Below, piece after piece: positions 1-10,159 of a DNA stretch of 30,730 nucleotides; position 1 is the first letter of the stretch, and each line of letters begins with the position of its first letter. Origin of the DNA: Piromyces finnis (taxonomy: Eukaryota > Neocallimastigomycota > Neocallimastigomycetes > Neocallimastigales > Neocallimastigaceae); contig MCFH01000132.1 in NCBI GenBank assembly GCA_002104945.1, positions 1 to 30,730 of the forward strand, read 5' to 3'. The notes under the pieces were generated by a model. It did no database searches. It worked only from the letters and a program-made list of their open reading frames with translations, and was not told the origin of the DNA. A program made the translations under genes and the position numbers.

Positions 1-1296
1 TAATCAAATTTAACAGTATCATCTGGATATTCATTTGCAATTGTTTCAATAATATTTTCAAAATATTTATTATGTAAATGATTTTTATCCATTTTGTCAA
101 TAATTTTTAATAATATAGTATCATAATTTATATAATAATTGCTATTATAAGAAAAATAAAAAAAGTGATTTTTAAAATACAATCTATAAATGAATATTTT
201 TTTATTTTCGGCATAAAAAAGTAAAAGGTTATAAAAACTAATATTTTTAACAACATTTTCATTCATTTTTAAAAATTTTAATAACATTTCAATTATCCAT
301 ATTTTAGATGAATTTGCTACATAGTATAATATGTTTTCAATAAATGAAATGTTATAATTTTCAAAATTATATTTTATAATATATTCTAATAAATTTAACT
401 TATTTTCAACTCGACGTGTATAAGATACATCGCCAATAATATATTTATATAATTTCAATTTATTTAATATTTTCATGATTTCACTTGAACTTTTTTTGTC
501 ATATTTTATTAATATGCTAATAGTTGGGTAATCGTAAGAGTCAACTTTTTTGTCGATATCCTTATATTCACAATTAAATTTTTCATAATTAAAAGTACGG
601 TTATAGATTTTTTCAGTAAGATTAATATCTGTTTTTTTCACCGTATTTTAATTCATAAATTTGATTATTTGTTAAAGGAATCCTGTATTTAAAACAAGTT
701 AAAAATTTAATGATATAAATGAAATTTTTATCTTTTAATTTATAATTTAAAACACGCTTTAACATTTCTTCATTTTTGCTTTCAATCAACATTATAATAA
801 AACTTTCAATATTTTTATCTAAGTTTTCATTATCAAAGTTTTCTAAAAATTTTAATATTTTAACTATATCAACTTTCTCAATATAATATTTTTGAATGAA
901 GGATATCAAATTTACCCCTTCGTTATTTACATAATTTGTATTAGCACCCATTCTCATTAAGGAATGTGCCAATAAAAATTGTTCTTTTATCATTGCATCA
1001 AATAATGGTATTTTAACATCGCCATCTATTTTAAATGTATAGTTTAATTCTTTATAATCAAAATACCTGATAATGCATAAAATTATATTTTTTGTATTTT
1101 CACTTTCTTTTTCGACAGTTCCTATAGCACAAGTAAGAACGTCAAACTTATTATCTTGGTTCAATTTCATTCTAAATTTATTATAATTACTTTCATTTAA
1201 TCTTTTTTCAAATGCTTGAGTATCAGTATTATTGTCAATACAATATTTAATGAATTCTATTAATTCATCTATTTTTTCTTTTAACATAGCAGCCAT
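1..1296 (-). pseudogene. Ankyrin-family protein gene, 3' end beyond window, one frameshift
   Basis: Seen: the frame opens at ATG 1294-1296 (MAAMLKEKIDEL) and runs 224 codons to a stop at 622. The neighbouring frame then stays open from about 640 to base 1 with similar Asn/Lys/Ile-rich helical sequence (for example KIYNRTFNYEKFNCEY and NLLEYIIKYNFENYN). The switch lies at a T7 run (632-638; A7 on the coding strand), so a one-base indel would join them. Residues about 94-124 form an ankyrin-like helix pair (IPLFDAMIKEQFLLAHSLM, then MGANTNYVNNEG). The segment FDVLTCAI...LNYTF aligns by eye with YDVLTNCI...FNYEI in the ankyrin genes at 11791 and 21244, so it belongs to the same divergent family. 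There is no signal peptide or membrane segment; a cytoplasmic protein-binding role is inferred. The frameshift may be real or an assembly error. Confidence 0.65.
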
Positions 1297-2043
1297 GTTT
1301 ATTAATTTTTAATAATATGGAAAGAGTATAGTGCTTTTTAAAAAGATATATAACAATATATTTATCAATAATGCTAAATTATTGTTCTAACCTCTATAAT
1401 TATGTTAATTTTTTATACTAAATAAAATAGGAAATTATATTATAATATATATGATAGGATTAGATTATTTCTTATTCTTATTATATAAATATAAAATAAA
1501 GAATATTAAGTTTTAATATTTAATGTTACCATTTAACCTTTATTAAAAAATGGGAGAATCTTTACAATAAATTTACAATAAAGTTTTTATAAATTTTTAG
1601 AAATAAATATTAAAAAAAAATTAAATACATTAAAAATAAGTGAAAGATTTAAATTTTGACTTTTCAAAAAGTTTTAATAATTTACATGACTCTATAAAAA
1701 TGATAATTGTAAATTACAAAAATATTATTATCCATATGTTATGAAAAGTGATGTTTTTATCACAAATTTAAATCTTGGAGCTTGTTAATAATATAATTTA
1801 AATTATTTCTTAATATTTTTATAAATATTTCATCTTTAAATAAAATAAAAGAACAGAAATACAAAAAAATATATACTTTCAATTAAACATTTACATTAAT
1901 TATTATAAAAACAAAAAAAAATTATTAAGTTATAAAGAAAAAATTAAGTTAAAATCCATAGAAAATAGCATTTATTAATTTCCCTATTATTTATATTAAA
2001 ATATAGTATTTATTAAAAATATTTTTTCTGACTTTTTACCTGA
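1297..2043. other. AT-rich intergenic DNA
   Basis: This stretch separates the ankyrin gene start on the minus strand from the plus-strand remnants. It holds only short A and T tracts and no open frame with protein-like composition. The promoter of the leftward gene should lie in its first few hundred bases, but no specific element can be named. Confidence 0.6.
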
Positions 2044-2682
2044 AAAACTCCCAGTTTAAAATGTTTAAAAGAAGTAGAATTTTTTAAAAAAAGTCGTCAA
2101 TGTTTAACTAAATTATTAAAAATTGGAGTATATACTAAATATATTGATTTTTTATCTTATATTAAACTTTATCAGTATTATCTAAAAATAAAAATTAGAA
2201 ACATAATTTTATTGAAGTATCTTGTCCAGTATCGTGAAATGTATCCGAAAGAAAGGTATATTGAAAGAGTAAAAACAAAAAATGTTGGATTATTATTAGA
2301 GAATGAAAATGATACTACTCAATTGGAACATTATTTATATAAATTAATGATAAAGGAGTATTTATCCCGAAAAAAAAAAAACATCCAATATAATAAATTA
2401 GTGGACAACAAAATTAATAGTAATAATGATAACAATTATTTAATACTTTTTAATAATGACGAGTTTTTAAACTTTTTCGTTAAAGAGTATTTTAAATTTA
2501 TTAGCTTACCAAGGATAAATCATCAACTTTCGAAATTCCAATACAACAATAAAAAAATCAATTCTGATTTAAACAGTATTAAAAATATAAAAAATTCATA
2601 TTTATCTCAAAAAAAAATCAATATAAATCCTAGATTTTGGGAGAGGGTAAAAAAAATCGGATCAAAAAAAATTTTAAATTAA
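2044..2682 (+). pseudogene. Unrecognised coding remnant, Lys/Asn/Tyr-rich
   Basis: The frame is open from just after a TGA at 2041 to a TAA at 2680-2682, about 212 codons, which is long for DNA this AT-rich. There is no ATG until 2239, so the 5' end is missing, lies in an upstream exon, or the gene is dead. The translation is helical and basic (VEFFKKSRQCLTKLLKIGVY early, NENDTTQLEHYLYKLMIKEY in the middle, NPRFWERVKKIG at the end). I recognise no domain. Further decayed frames follow on the same strand to 3937 and may belong to the same former gene. A chance ORF is less likely because the composition is balanced, not single-residue runs. Confidence 0.4.
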
Positions 2683-2830
2683 TAAAATAATGGTTTTTAT
2701 TTAGTTCTTAAATATTAATTCTAGAAAATTAAAAATTATATATCACATTGTTTTTTAGAATTATCTAATAAGTCCGTTCATACTTTATAATTAGCGCCAT
2801 TACCATTACCAATTACATTCCACCTCATAA

Positions 2831-3100
2831 ATGGCAGCAATTGAGTTATCCAATGAAATAACAATAATTCTTGAATAATTCGATTATGATTATTTAAATT
2901 CAAATGGAGATGCGAATAATGACATTGAAAAGGATTTAGGTTTTGACACTGAAAGTATTAATCTAATTAATGGCGATAAATATGATAAATATATTAAAGG
3001 AAATAATAAATTATTCATGAATTTAAAAAGATCTCGTATACCTTGCTATGAAATATTTATAAATAATTTTGTTGATGTTAATGATTATACAGATTTATAA
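2831..3100 (+). pseudogene. Short acidic ORF interrupted by one stop
   Basis: The frame starts at ATG 2831 (MAAIELSNEITIILE), meets TAA at 2876-2878, then continues open to TAA 3098-3100. That would be about 90 codons if read through. The C-terminal part is rich in Asp and Asn (NGDANNDIEKDLGFDTESIN) and ends IPCYEIFINNFVDVNDYTDL. The MAA start resembles that of the ankyrin-family gene at 1296, which is weak evidence of relationship. Function is unknown; a decayed coding fragment is the best reading. Confidence 0.35.
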
Positions 3101-3320
3101 AGTAAAAAAGAATTCAATGATAAAAATAATTTTTGAATTGAAAAAAAAATTGTATATTATGTATAAAATATTTACAAAAAAAAATTTAAATTATTCCTTT
3201 TTTTTTTATTACAGAGAAAATAAGACATTTATATTATGAAAGATATCTTGGTATATTTATTAACAAATCAATTATTATTACATATATTTTAAGAATTTTA
3301 AAAAGGATAAGAATAATAAA

Positions 3321-3937
3321 ATGAGATTTATGAGGAAGCAATTAAATAAAGTAAATAAAGCTAACAAAATACAATCTTTAAATATTGATTTTGAATATAC
3401 AAATAATTATATAAAATTTTATATTCAATAATAAAGTTTTATGATAAAGCATTAAATTATAAATATGAAAATATTATATTAAAATATAAAGGTTTCAGGA
3501 ATACAGATATATTAAGTTTAAATAAGCTTTATTATGAATTTTTTAACATCAAACGAATAAATAATGAATGATTCGAAATAGACAATGAAAATAAATCTTA
3601 TTTTTTATTGATATTAGGAATATACCTATTAAATTCCAATTATTCTAATAATTATTTGTATAATTCAGTTGATAATTTCAATATTTGTAGGAATAAATAT
3701 ATGGTATATGATAATAAAATTGCTATTAACCTATGGTTAAAATGGATTAATACTACTAGTTATTTGTAGATATATAATAAAGAATTTCATGAAAAAGAAA
3801 ATGAAATAATAGAAAACACTAGAATTATAAATAATGTTTTACAAATATATCTAAGAGATTTTTTCAACTGTGATAGTTATACAAATATCAATCAATTAAT
3901 GTTACCATCTTTATTTTTATTATTTGAATTACAATAA
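3321..3937 (+). pseudogene. Unrecognised coding remnants with frameshift and two stops
   Basis: A short frame from ATG 3321 to TAA 3429-3431 (start MRFMRKQLNKVNKANK) overlaps a second frame. The second frame is readable from about 3422 to TAA 3935-3937 except for TGA at 3569-3571 and TAG at 3767-3769. Its translation has hydrophobic periodicity and few simple runs (YFLLILGIYLLNSNYSNNYL, KIAINLWLKWIN). The two frames are offset, so at least one indel separates them. No domain is recognised. With 2044-2682 and 2831-3100 it suggests one decayed plus-strand gene or a series of related fragments. Confidence 0.35.
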
Positions 3938-5338
3938 TATATACAATATTTATCAATTTAAAATAAATCCAAAAATTATATAAAAAATGTATTATTTAAA
4001 ATTATAATAATATATACATTATTAAATTAAAAAATTATATATTTCTTCAAAAATTTAATTATATTTTAATGAACCTTTACATTATTTTTTTTACAGAAAA
4101 AGTATTATGTTTTTTTTTTTATAATCATAATTGTGCTTTAACTGAATTTGGTTGGTGTTATTTAATTATTAAAAAAAAAGGTATCTTTTAAAAAATATTT
4201 ATTTTAATTGTTATTATATTATTATTACTTTAACCCTAATATCAATGAACTTGGAATAAATAATTTCAAATTTAGATGAGATTTTGTTCAATGAAGTCAA
4301 TAAGAAAACTAATAAAAATAATACCTTTTTGTATATTTTTACTTTTTATACTAAATACATATATTTTCTTTATATATATATATATATTTTTTTCACCTTC
4401 CCTTTTATTTTTTTGTGTTATATCCATATAAGAAAGTTTAAATACATAATCAATCAAACGAATGAATCTTTTTTAAAAAAAATTATATTATTATAATATA
4501 TTCAAGATTATCAATAGAATCAATTAGAATATAACTACATTTCAACTCTAAATTATTAAAATAGCATACTCTTATTAATTTAAGATTAAAAAAAAAGTAT
4601 CCATAAGTAATGGTGAATAACTAAAAGTATTTATTGATTAAAAAAAATTTAATAATAATATAACCCAAAAGAATGATGAATAGAAATAGATTTAACAGAT
4701 GGATACATTTGAAACATATAACTTTGTATTATTCAGTGAGAAAATTGTTTTATATTAAATAATTATTGTAATATTGTTTAAGAATAAAAGTTTTTAGAAA
4801 TATTATGTTTTTAAAGATGAAATATTATAAATTCATTATATAACTTATATAGTGAAATACTCTATATTTAATTAGAAAGTTTTATTCACTTGGTATAATT
4901 AATAATAAACAACTTTTTTATATTTGTAATCATATATAAATAAAATTTTTTATACTATTATATATAATGTTTTATATTTGTAATTTTTTTTTCATTTTAT
5001 TATAAAATTTTTTAATAAAATAAAAGACTTTTATATGTAATGTATATGATTTTCTTATTTTAAAATCTTTAAATTAAAAAATTAAAGAAAAAAGTAAAGC
5101 TTAAATATCATTAAATACAACATCTAATAACAATAAGCTACTTTAATATATATATTTTTTATAACAATAGACATTAAAAAATAATAAAAATGAAGAAACA
5201 AATAACAAACCCTTTTTAATGTAATAATTAATATTATAAAATATATAGTAAATATATTCAATAATATTAGTATAAAACACAAATATTTAATCTCAAAATT
5301 AATAAAATTTTTAATAAATAATAATTATAATTAAAATA
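3938..5338. other. AT-rich intergenic DNA with TA dinucleotide run
   Basis: There is no convincing coding frame. Short frames on both strands around 4272-4496 overlap the TA run near 4371-4388 and consist mostly of Ile, Tyr and Phe, as expected from the base composition. The right boundary is the first base of the copia LTR at 5339. Confidence 0.55.
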
Positions 5339-5544
5339 TGTTAGAATTTTAGGTTTTTTAATATACTTTATTATGGTAATTTATTAATATTTTATTACAA
5401 AGATTTAATTAACAATTACAAATTTGTATTTACACTAAAATTTATGGCTTATGCTATAATACATACATTATTATTATATTACATTATGTCAATTACATTT
5501 TACTAATGAATAAAGTTTATTATAAAATTTGAGATTTTCTAACA
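5339..5544 (-). mobile_element. 3' LTR of a Ty1/copia element (206 bp)
   Basis: Read on the plus strand, it begins TGTTAGAATTTT and ends GATTTTCTAACA. This gives the canonical TG...CA ends with a perfect 8-bp terminal inverted repeat (TGTTAGAA/TTCTAACA). The boundary is fixed on the right by a polypurine tract (complement TTCCCCCTCAAACTT) at 5545-5559, exactly where a 3' LTR should begin for an element on the minus strand. The matching 5' LTR was not found in the window, so the target-site duplication cannot be confirmed; the bases left of the LTR are AAATA (5334-5338). Confidence 0.8.
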
Positions 5545-5559
5545 TTCCCCCTCAAACTT
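5545..5559 (-). other. Polypurine tract of the copia element
   Basis: On the minus strand it reads AAGTTTGAGGGGGAA, directly abutting the LTR start TGTTAG. G-rich purine tracts at this position prime plus-strand DNA synthesis in LTR retroelements. It is one of the few G runs in this AT-rich window. Confidence 0.75.
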
Positions 5560-5739
5560 GATTTCATTTTGAAATTCAATGTTTGGAAGTTTTGTTTTAA
5601 AATAAAATAAATTAAATTAAATTTTTTTTTTTTTTTTAAATTTTAAAATTTTGTCAAATTATTATGAATATATAAGTATAATAATGCTTTATATAATATA
5701 TTGCTTCACAAAGATTTTTACCTGTGAAATTATTGATTA

Positions 5740-6306
5740 TTACTTTGATGGTGTATGTGTATCCGAATAAACTGGTTTCAAAACATACGCGGGATTTGTG
5801 GTTAAATTGTTATTAGAATTAGATTTAAGTTTTGATACCTTACATTTCAGATAGTAGCCATTACACTTCGCCTCGAACACAAGCTGTTTGTTTGAATCAC
5901 TTTGGGAATAATTATTTTTGCTACAATCATGCGGATCTTGATTAATTATTTTAATGTGATTTGGTTGTTGAATGGTATTTATAAATTTAATTCTGATGAT
6001 ACTATTAATATCTGGTTCGTGGTTACTTATCTCATTATTTTGGATATCAAATAAAGTTAAAAATACTTGATTGTTATTATTTTTTATTTGAGTGCTAATA
6101 CCAGATTTCGTTAACTTTATCCCACTTATCAGGTTTTTATTGACGTCCTTTGAATATAGAACCTTATCTAAAACTATTTCAAAAATACATGATGATTTAT
6201 TTGTAAAATTCATAATAATTTTTTCATCAATAAAATTTTTCAATATTTCTTTATTATTTGTGATATGTTCACTTGCTCCTGTATCATAGGTAGGTCCATA
6301 TAGATG
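5740..6306 (-). pseudogene. Ty1/copia Pol fragment: aspartic protease and pre-integrase segment
   Basis: The frame shows YDTGASEHITNNKEIL near its N-terminus (DTGASEH at 6265-6285), the D-[ST]-G-A-S-x-H active site of copia-type retropepsins. It then has VLYSKDVNKNLISGIKLTKS, the familiar V-L-Y-x-P-x-x-x-x-N-L-I-S segment that follows the protease in Ty1/copia polyproteins. The frame closes at 5740 after an Asn/Lys-rich tail. No integrase zinc finger, integrase DDE, reverse transcriptase or RNase H is present before the polypurine tract 180 bp further on, so most of Pol is deleted. Upstream it is cut off from gag by a nested LTR-like insertion and by a stop next to the first protease residues. 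Confidence 0.8.
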
Positions 6307-6329
6307 TTATGTAACCATCATTTTTATCA

Positions 6330-6746
6330 TGTGACCTTGAATCTGATACGGGTTAATTTTATGTAGAAAGAATTAAACTTTAATTAATATATATTTTATT
6401 AATAATTTTATTTATAACGTTCCAATATTTCTATTCTGTCTAAATACTAAAACGTTCTGTCGTTGTCAAATATTAAAATTCTAACTAAAACAAGAAGCCC
6501 TTTTTAATAATATTTATTCTAGTCTATTTATACTAATGAGGCTTGCTTAATAATTAATTGTCCAATTATAAGGCTGGAACTATATGGATCATTCATTTAC
6601 AATACTCTTTTACATTACAAAATATTACATTTGTCGTACATTTACATTATATTCTTATACATTGTAGAAATAATTAATATTATAATAAATCTATATAAAT
6701 TTAATATTAGGAAAAATTACTAATATAATAATATGTTCAAGTCACA
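6330..6746 (-). mobile_element. Solo LTR (about 417 bp) nested inside the copia fossil
   Basis: On the plus strand it begins TGTGACCTTGAATC and ends GTTCAAGTCACA: TG...CA ends with an imperfect terminal inverted repeat (TGTGACCTTGAA versus TTCAAGTCACA, one indel). Flanking 5-mers are TATCA (6325-6329) and TATTA (6747-6751), a plausible 5-bp target duplication with one change. On the minus strand a TATAAATA box lies at 6525-6532 inside the element, as expected for an LTR promoter. It contains no coding frame. It sits between the gag and protease parts of the copia element, so it inserted later. A non-autonomous MITE-like element is the alternative. Confidence 0.6.
6525..6532 (-). promoter_or_regulatory. 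TATA box in the solo LTR
   Basis: TATAAATA on the minus strand (context CATTAGTATAAATAGACTAG). Its position inside the LTR-like unit, roughly 215 bp from the unit's minus-strand 5' end, fits the U3/R promoter of an LTR. There is no transcript evidence. Confidence 0.4.
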
Positions 6747-6754
6747 TATTATTT

Positions 6755-7885
6755 TTATATCAAATCATTACTTGGACATATTTCTTCTGTATTTTCACCT
6801 GGAAAGAAATTTTTAAGAGCTAGTTCGTCAAGTATATATTTCATGTGCTCAACCTTTAATTGGTCAGAATGTATGTTTATGTAACATTCATTTTCAGGGT
6901 TAGAAATATTTGGATCATCCATTTTTTCATTACTCTTTATTTTACTTTCAATATTGTCAGCTGTAGGTCCGAACATTGTATTTAATTCTTCATAGCATGG
7001 TATACTATCTGTGGTTTCATTATTTTCAATGTTGGAACAATATTTATCTTCATTGGCTTCCCTTTTGTATGAGAATGTTTTGTGGGCTTGTTTATTAGGA
7101 TGTGTTTCATTTTTCTTTGTTCTTGTAGGTCGGCATGGATTGTAATGACAGTCCTTAACTGAATGTCCAGAAATGTTGCAAATTATACAATATTTATTAT
7201 TTCTATGATGATATTTGTTTATTCTTTTATCTTTTGTGTATTTCTTTTTTATATTATCTATATCCATATAATCATCATGAAAGTCTCTATATTCATTGAT
7301 GAATGGATTATTATAATGATTGTTTCCATTTCTAGCGTTTCTTGTGTTAAAAGAGTTATTATCTCTTTGTTGATTATCTTATTTATGTTTAAAATTTGGG
7401 TTGTTATATTCCATCTGATAGCAAATAACAGTATATCTGTTTTTATGATTTCGTATAATGTTTCGGGTGTGTATTGAGAACTCATTAATATTTTATCCAT
7501 AAGGATATTTGGTAGAGCGTTGTATATAATTGTTATTTTTTCCATGTTTGATTTGTTCATGCATGAGTTTTCGAGTAATTTAAATAACTCTATAATATCA
7601 TTCATGATAATCATGGTTTCCTTAAGGTTGGTGGCCTTGAGAGGTCCTAACCTTCTTGACCACTCTCCATGGTTGGAGGAGTCATCCAACTTGTACAAGC
7701 TCTTGAGTTTCTCCATCTTCTCATATGCGGACTCACAGTTCATAATGTACCTTTTAACAGAGTCAGTACAATTTGTAAAAATGATTATTCCTGCGAGTGC
7801 TTCATTTGGTTCAAATTTGCTTGGTTTCTTGAATGTTTTGTAGTTACTCTTGATGTAACTCCTTTGCTATTCTCGTTTTTTTTTC
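6755..7885 (-). pseudogene. Ty1/copia Gag remnant with CCHC zinc knuckle
   Basis: Two overlapping frames make up a decayed Gag. The upstream part (about 7870-7420) reads KKPSKFEPNEALAGIIIF, NCESAYEKMEKLKSLY, then LPNILMDKILMSSQYTPETL, matching the copia Gag pattern in which a helix beginning SA.E.W..L...Y is followed by LP.......I. The downstream part has CIICNISGHSVKDC (about 7150-7190), an exact C-x2-C-x4-H-x4-C zinc knuckle that binds element RNA. Between them are a frameshift near 7420-7440 and an in-frame TAA near 7378. The frame ends at 6755, just before the nested solo LTR; the protease continues beyond it. The 5' end abuts the AAA-ATPase pseudogene near 7885 without an LTR, so the element is 5'-truncated. 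Confidence 0.75.
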
Positions 7886-8913
7886 TTGTTCCTTAAGGCA
7901 ATACCATATTTAATAAAATTATTATAATCGTTAGCTCTAGAATTTTCTTCAATTTGGTTTATAGCTCCTTAACATTCCTTTAAAAGACAGATTTTGATAA
8001 AATTCTTATCTTCTTTTTTCTTCCTGTTCATAATTTATTTTTTTCAAGGTATTTTTTTATTTTTTTTTAAAAAACATAACTTTAATTAAAATATATTTTT
8101 TTCTTTATTATTAAAATACTTTCCAATAATAAATCCGAAATCATATCCTCATATCTACCATATCTACTATTTTCTTCTGGAGTTAAATCCCTAATTTTTT
8201 AAAAACAAGAATATTTGTATTAATAACACTTGATAAACATTTTCACACATTTTGAATTCATCATACATACTGTGCTTCAAGTGATATTCATTTAATTTTG
8301 ATAAATATCATTTAAATTTTTATAATCTTTTTTAACATCTTTTTCAAAAAGACCATTAATAAAATTATATATTATTTTATCATTTGCTATTTCTAATTTA
8401 TTTTCATAGTTTTTAATAAAGCAATAAAATTTTCTAAAATTTCACCATTTGTAATTTTAACATATTCATATTACCTTTAATGATTCGATTTAACATACTA
8501 TTTTTATATTTTTTAATTTGACTTAAATTTTCTTTTTTTTCAGTTAATTTGGGTTTAACGGTAATTTATTTTTAAGATATTCAATAGCAGATTTGAAATC
8601 TTTAGATTCTTCATTTTTAAAATTTAAATAAAAAACAGGATATTTATAAAATCCCCTCATGCTTTTTCCATTTTTAGAAACTTCTAAACTATCAAATAAA
8701 TCATTTCTTAAATTTTTCTATTAATAGGCTTTTCAAAGAATTCTTGAATCATTTTTAAATTAAAACTTTTTCCAAATTGACTTGGTCGTACTCTCAAATA
8801 CACATCTTTATAATTGTTAATAAAATTTGGTATCATCTAGTTTTATCAACAAAATAGTAATCATTTATATTAGAATCTTTATAAAATTCTCCAGAATATA
8901 TTTCTTTTGGCAT
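7885..8913 (-). pseudogene. AAA-ATPase-like / PD-(D/E)XK nuclease family pseudogene
   Basis: ATG at 8911-8913 opens MPKEIYSGEFYKDSNINDYY then FVDKT (8839-8853). After a frame change comes YLRVRPSQFGKSFNLKMIQ and EFFEKP. This is the diagnostic start of the AAA-ATPase-like family (PF09820, formerly DUF1703): YVDKT, then LRPRRFGKS as the Walker A-like loop, then FF. Further pieces in shifting frames are FKSAIEYLKNKLPLNPN, YEDFKMCENVYQVLL-like sequence, LTPEENSRYGRYEDMI (the R-x-GRYD nuclease core near 8150) and, at the end, GAINQIEEN...NNFIKYGIALRNKK, the family's C-terminus. The order is colinear. At least five frameshifts or stops make it non-functional. The family is common in anaerobic bacteria and expanded in gut fungi (known); its cellular role is unsettled. 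Confidence 0.7.
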
Positions 8914-8918
8914 TTCCT

Positions 8919-9123
8919 AAAAGAATTGAAAGAAAAATTCATAAAAGTTTTAAATAGAAAAGATGATGCTATAAAATATTATTGCGAATTAATTGGAAAT
9001 TCAAAAAAAGGTATTGAAAAGTACATTAAAAAAATGACGCAAACTTTAGAAGATCTTTTTGTAAATCTGGAAAATAATAATATTAAAAATATTGAACTTT
9101 CAATGTCTAATTTTAAGCGTTAA
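8919..9123 (+). pseudogene. Helical coding fragment ending at the hexanucleotide array
   Basis: The readable part of this frame is LKELKEKFIKVLNRKDDAIK... to ...LSMSNFKR, about 65 codons of charged, heptad-like helix ending at TAA 9121-9123, exactly where the (TAATAG)n array begins. The frame extends further left to 8827, but that part is the antisense of the AAA-ATPase pseudogene and is not counted. There is no start codon of its own, so it looks like the 3' end of a gene truncated by the neighbouring pseudogene. No domain is recognised. Confidence 0.3.
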
Positions 9124-10148
9124 TAGTAATTAACGAAAAAATAGTAATAGTCAAAGTAATAGTAATAGTAATAGTAATAGTCAAAGTAATAGTAATAGTA
9201 ATAGTAATAGTAATAGTAATAGTAATAGTAATAGTAATAGTAATAGTAATAGTAATAGTAATAGTAATAGTAATAGTAATAGTAATAGTAATAGTAATAG
9301 TAATAGTAATAGTAATAGTAATAGTAATAGTAATAGTAATAGTAATAGTAATAGTAATAGTAATAGTAATAGTAATAGTAATAGTAAAGTAATAGTAATA
9401 GTAATAGTAATAGTAATAGTAATAGTAATAGTAATAGTAATAGTAATAGTAATAGTAATAGTAATAGTAATAGTAATAGTAATAGTAATAGTAATAGTAA
9501 TAGTAATAGTAATAGTAATAGTAATAGTAATAGTAATAGTAATAGTAATAGTAATAGTAATAGTAATAGTAATAGTAATAGTAATAGTAATAGTAATAGT
9601 AATAGTAATAGTAATAGTAATAGTAATAGTAATAGTAATAGTAATAGTAATAGTAATAGTAATATAGTAATAGTAATAGTAATAGTAATAGTAATAGTAA
9701 TAGTAATAGTAATAGTAATAGTAATAGTAATAGTAATAGTAATAGTAATAGTAATAGTAATAGTAATAGTAATAGTAATAGTAATAGTAATAGTAATAGT
9801 AATAGTAATAGTAATAGTAATAGTAATAGTAATAGTAATAGTAATAGTAATAGTAATAGTAATAGTAATAGTAATAGTAAATAGTAATAGTAATAGTAAT
9901 AGTAATAGTAATAGTAATAGTAATAGTAATAGTAATAGTAATAGTAATAGTAATAGTAATAGTAATAGTAATAGTAATAGTAATAGTAATAGTAATAGTA
10001 ATAGTAATAGTAATAGTAATAGTAATAGTAATAGTAATAGTAATAGTAAAGTAATAGTAATAGTCAAAGTAATAGTAATAGTCAAAGTAATAGTAATAGT
10101 AATAGTAATAGTAATAGTAATAGTCAAAGTAATAGTAATAGTAATGAT
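9122..10148. repeat. (TAATAG)n hexanucleotide array, about 1 kb
   Basis: About 170 units of TAATAG run with very few interruptions: one-base or two-base slips near 9387, 9663, 9880 and 10048. Variant units with TCAAAG occur only near the two ends (about 9152, 9181 and 10064, 10082, 10124), while the core is nearly pure. On the minus strand all three frames are open (Ile-Thr, Leu or Tyr runs); on the plus strand one frame is all stops and another reads Asn-Ser. The long open frames here come from the repeat and are not genes. Confidence 0.97.
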
Positions 10149-10159
10149 AAAGTCCTGCT

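Noticed and set aside
4272-4496. Overlapping small frames on both strands
   Set aside because: Composition is almost entirely Ile, Tyr, Phe and Lys from TA and T runs; there is no protein character.
6092-6289. Plus-strand frame of 65 codons
   Set aside because: It is antisense to the copia protease with its DTGASEH motif.
7163-7896. Plus-strand frames at 7163-7477, 7520-7843 and 7669-7896
   Set aside because: They are antisense to the copia gag remnant, which has recognisable motifs on the minus strand.
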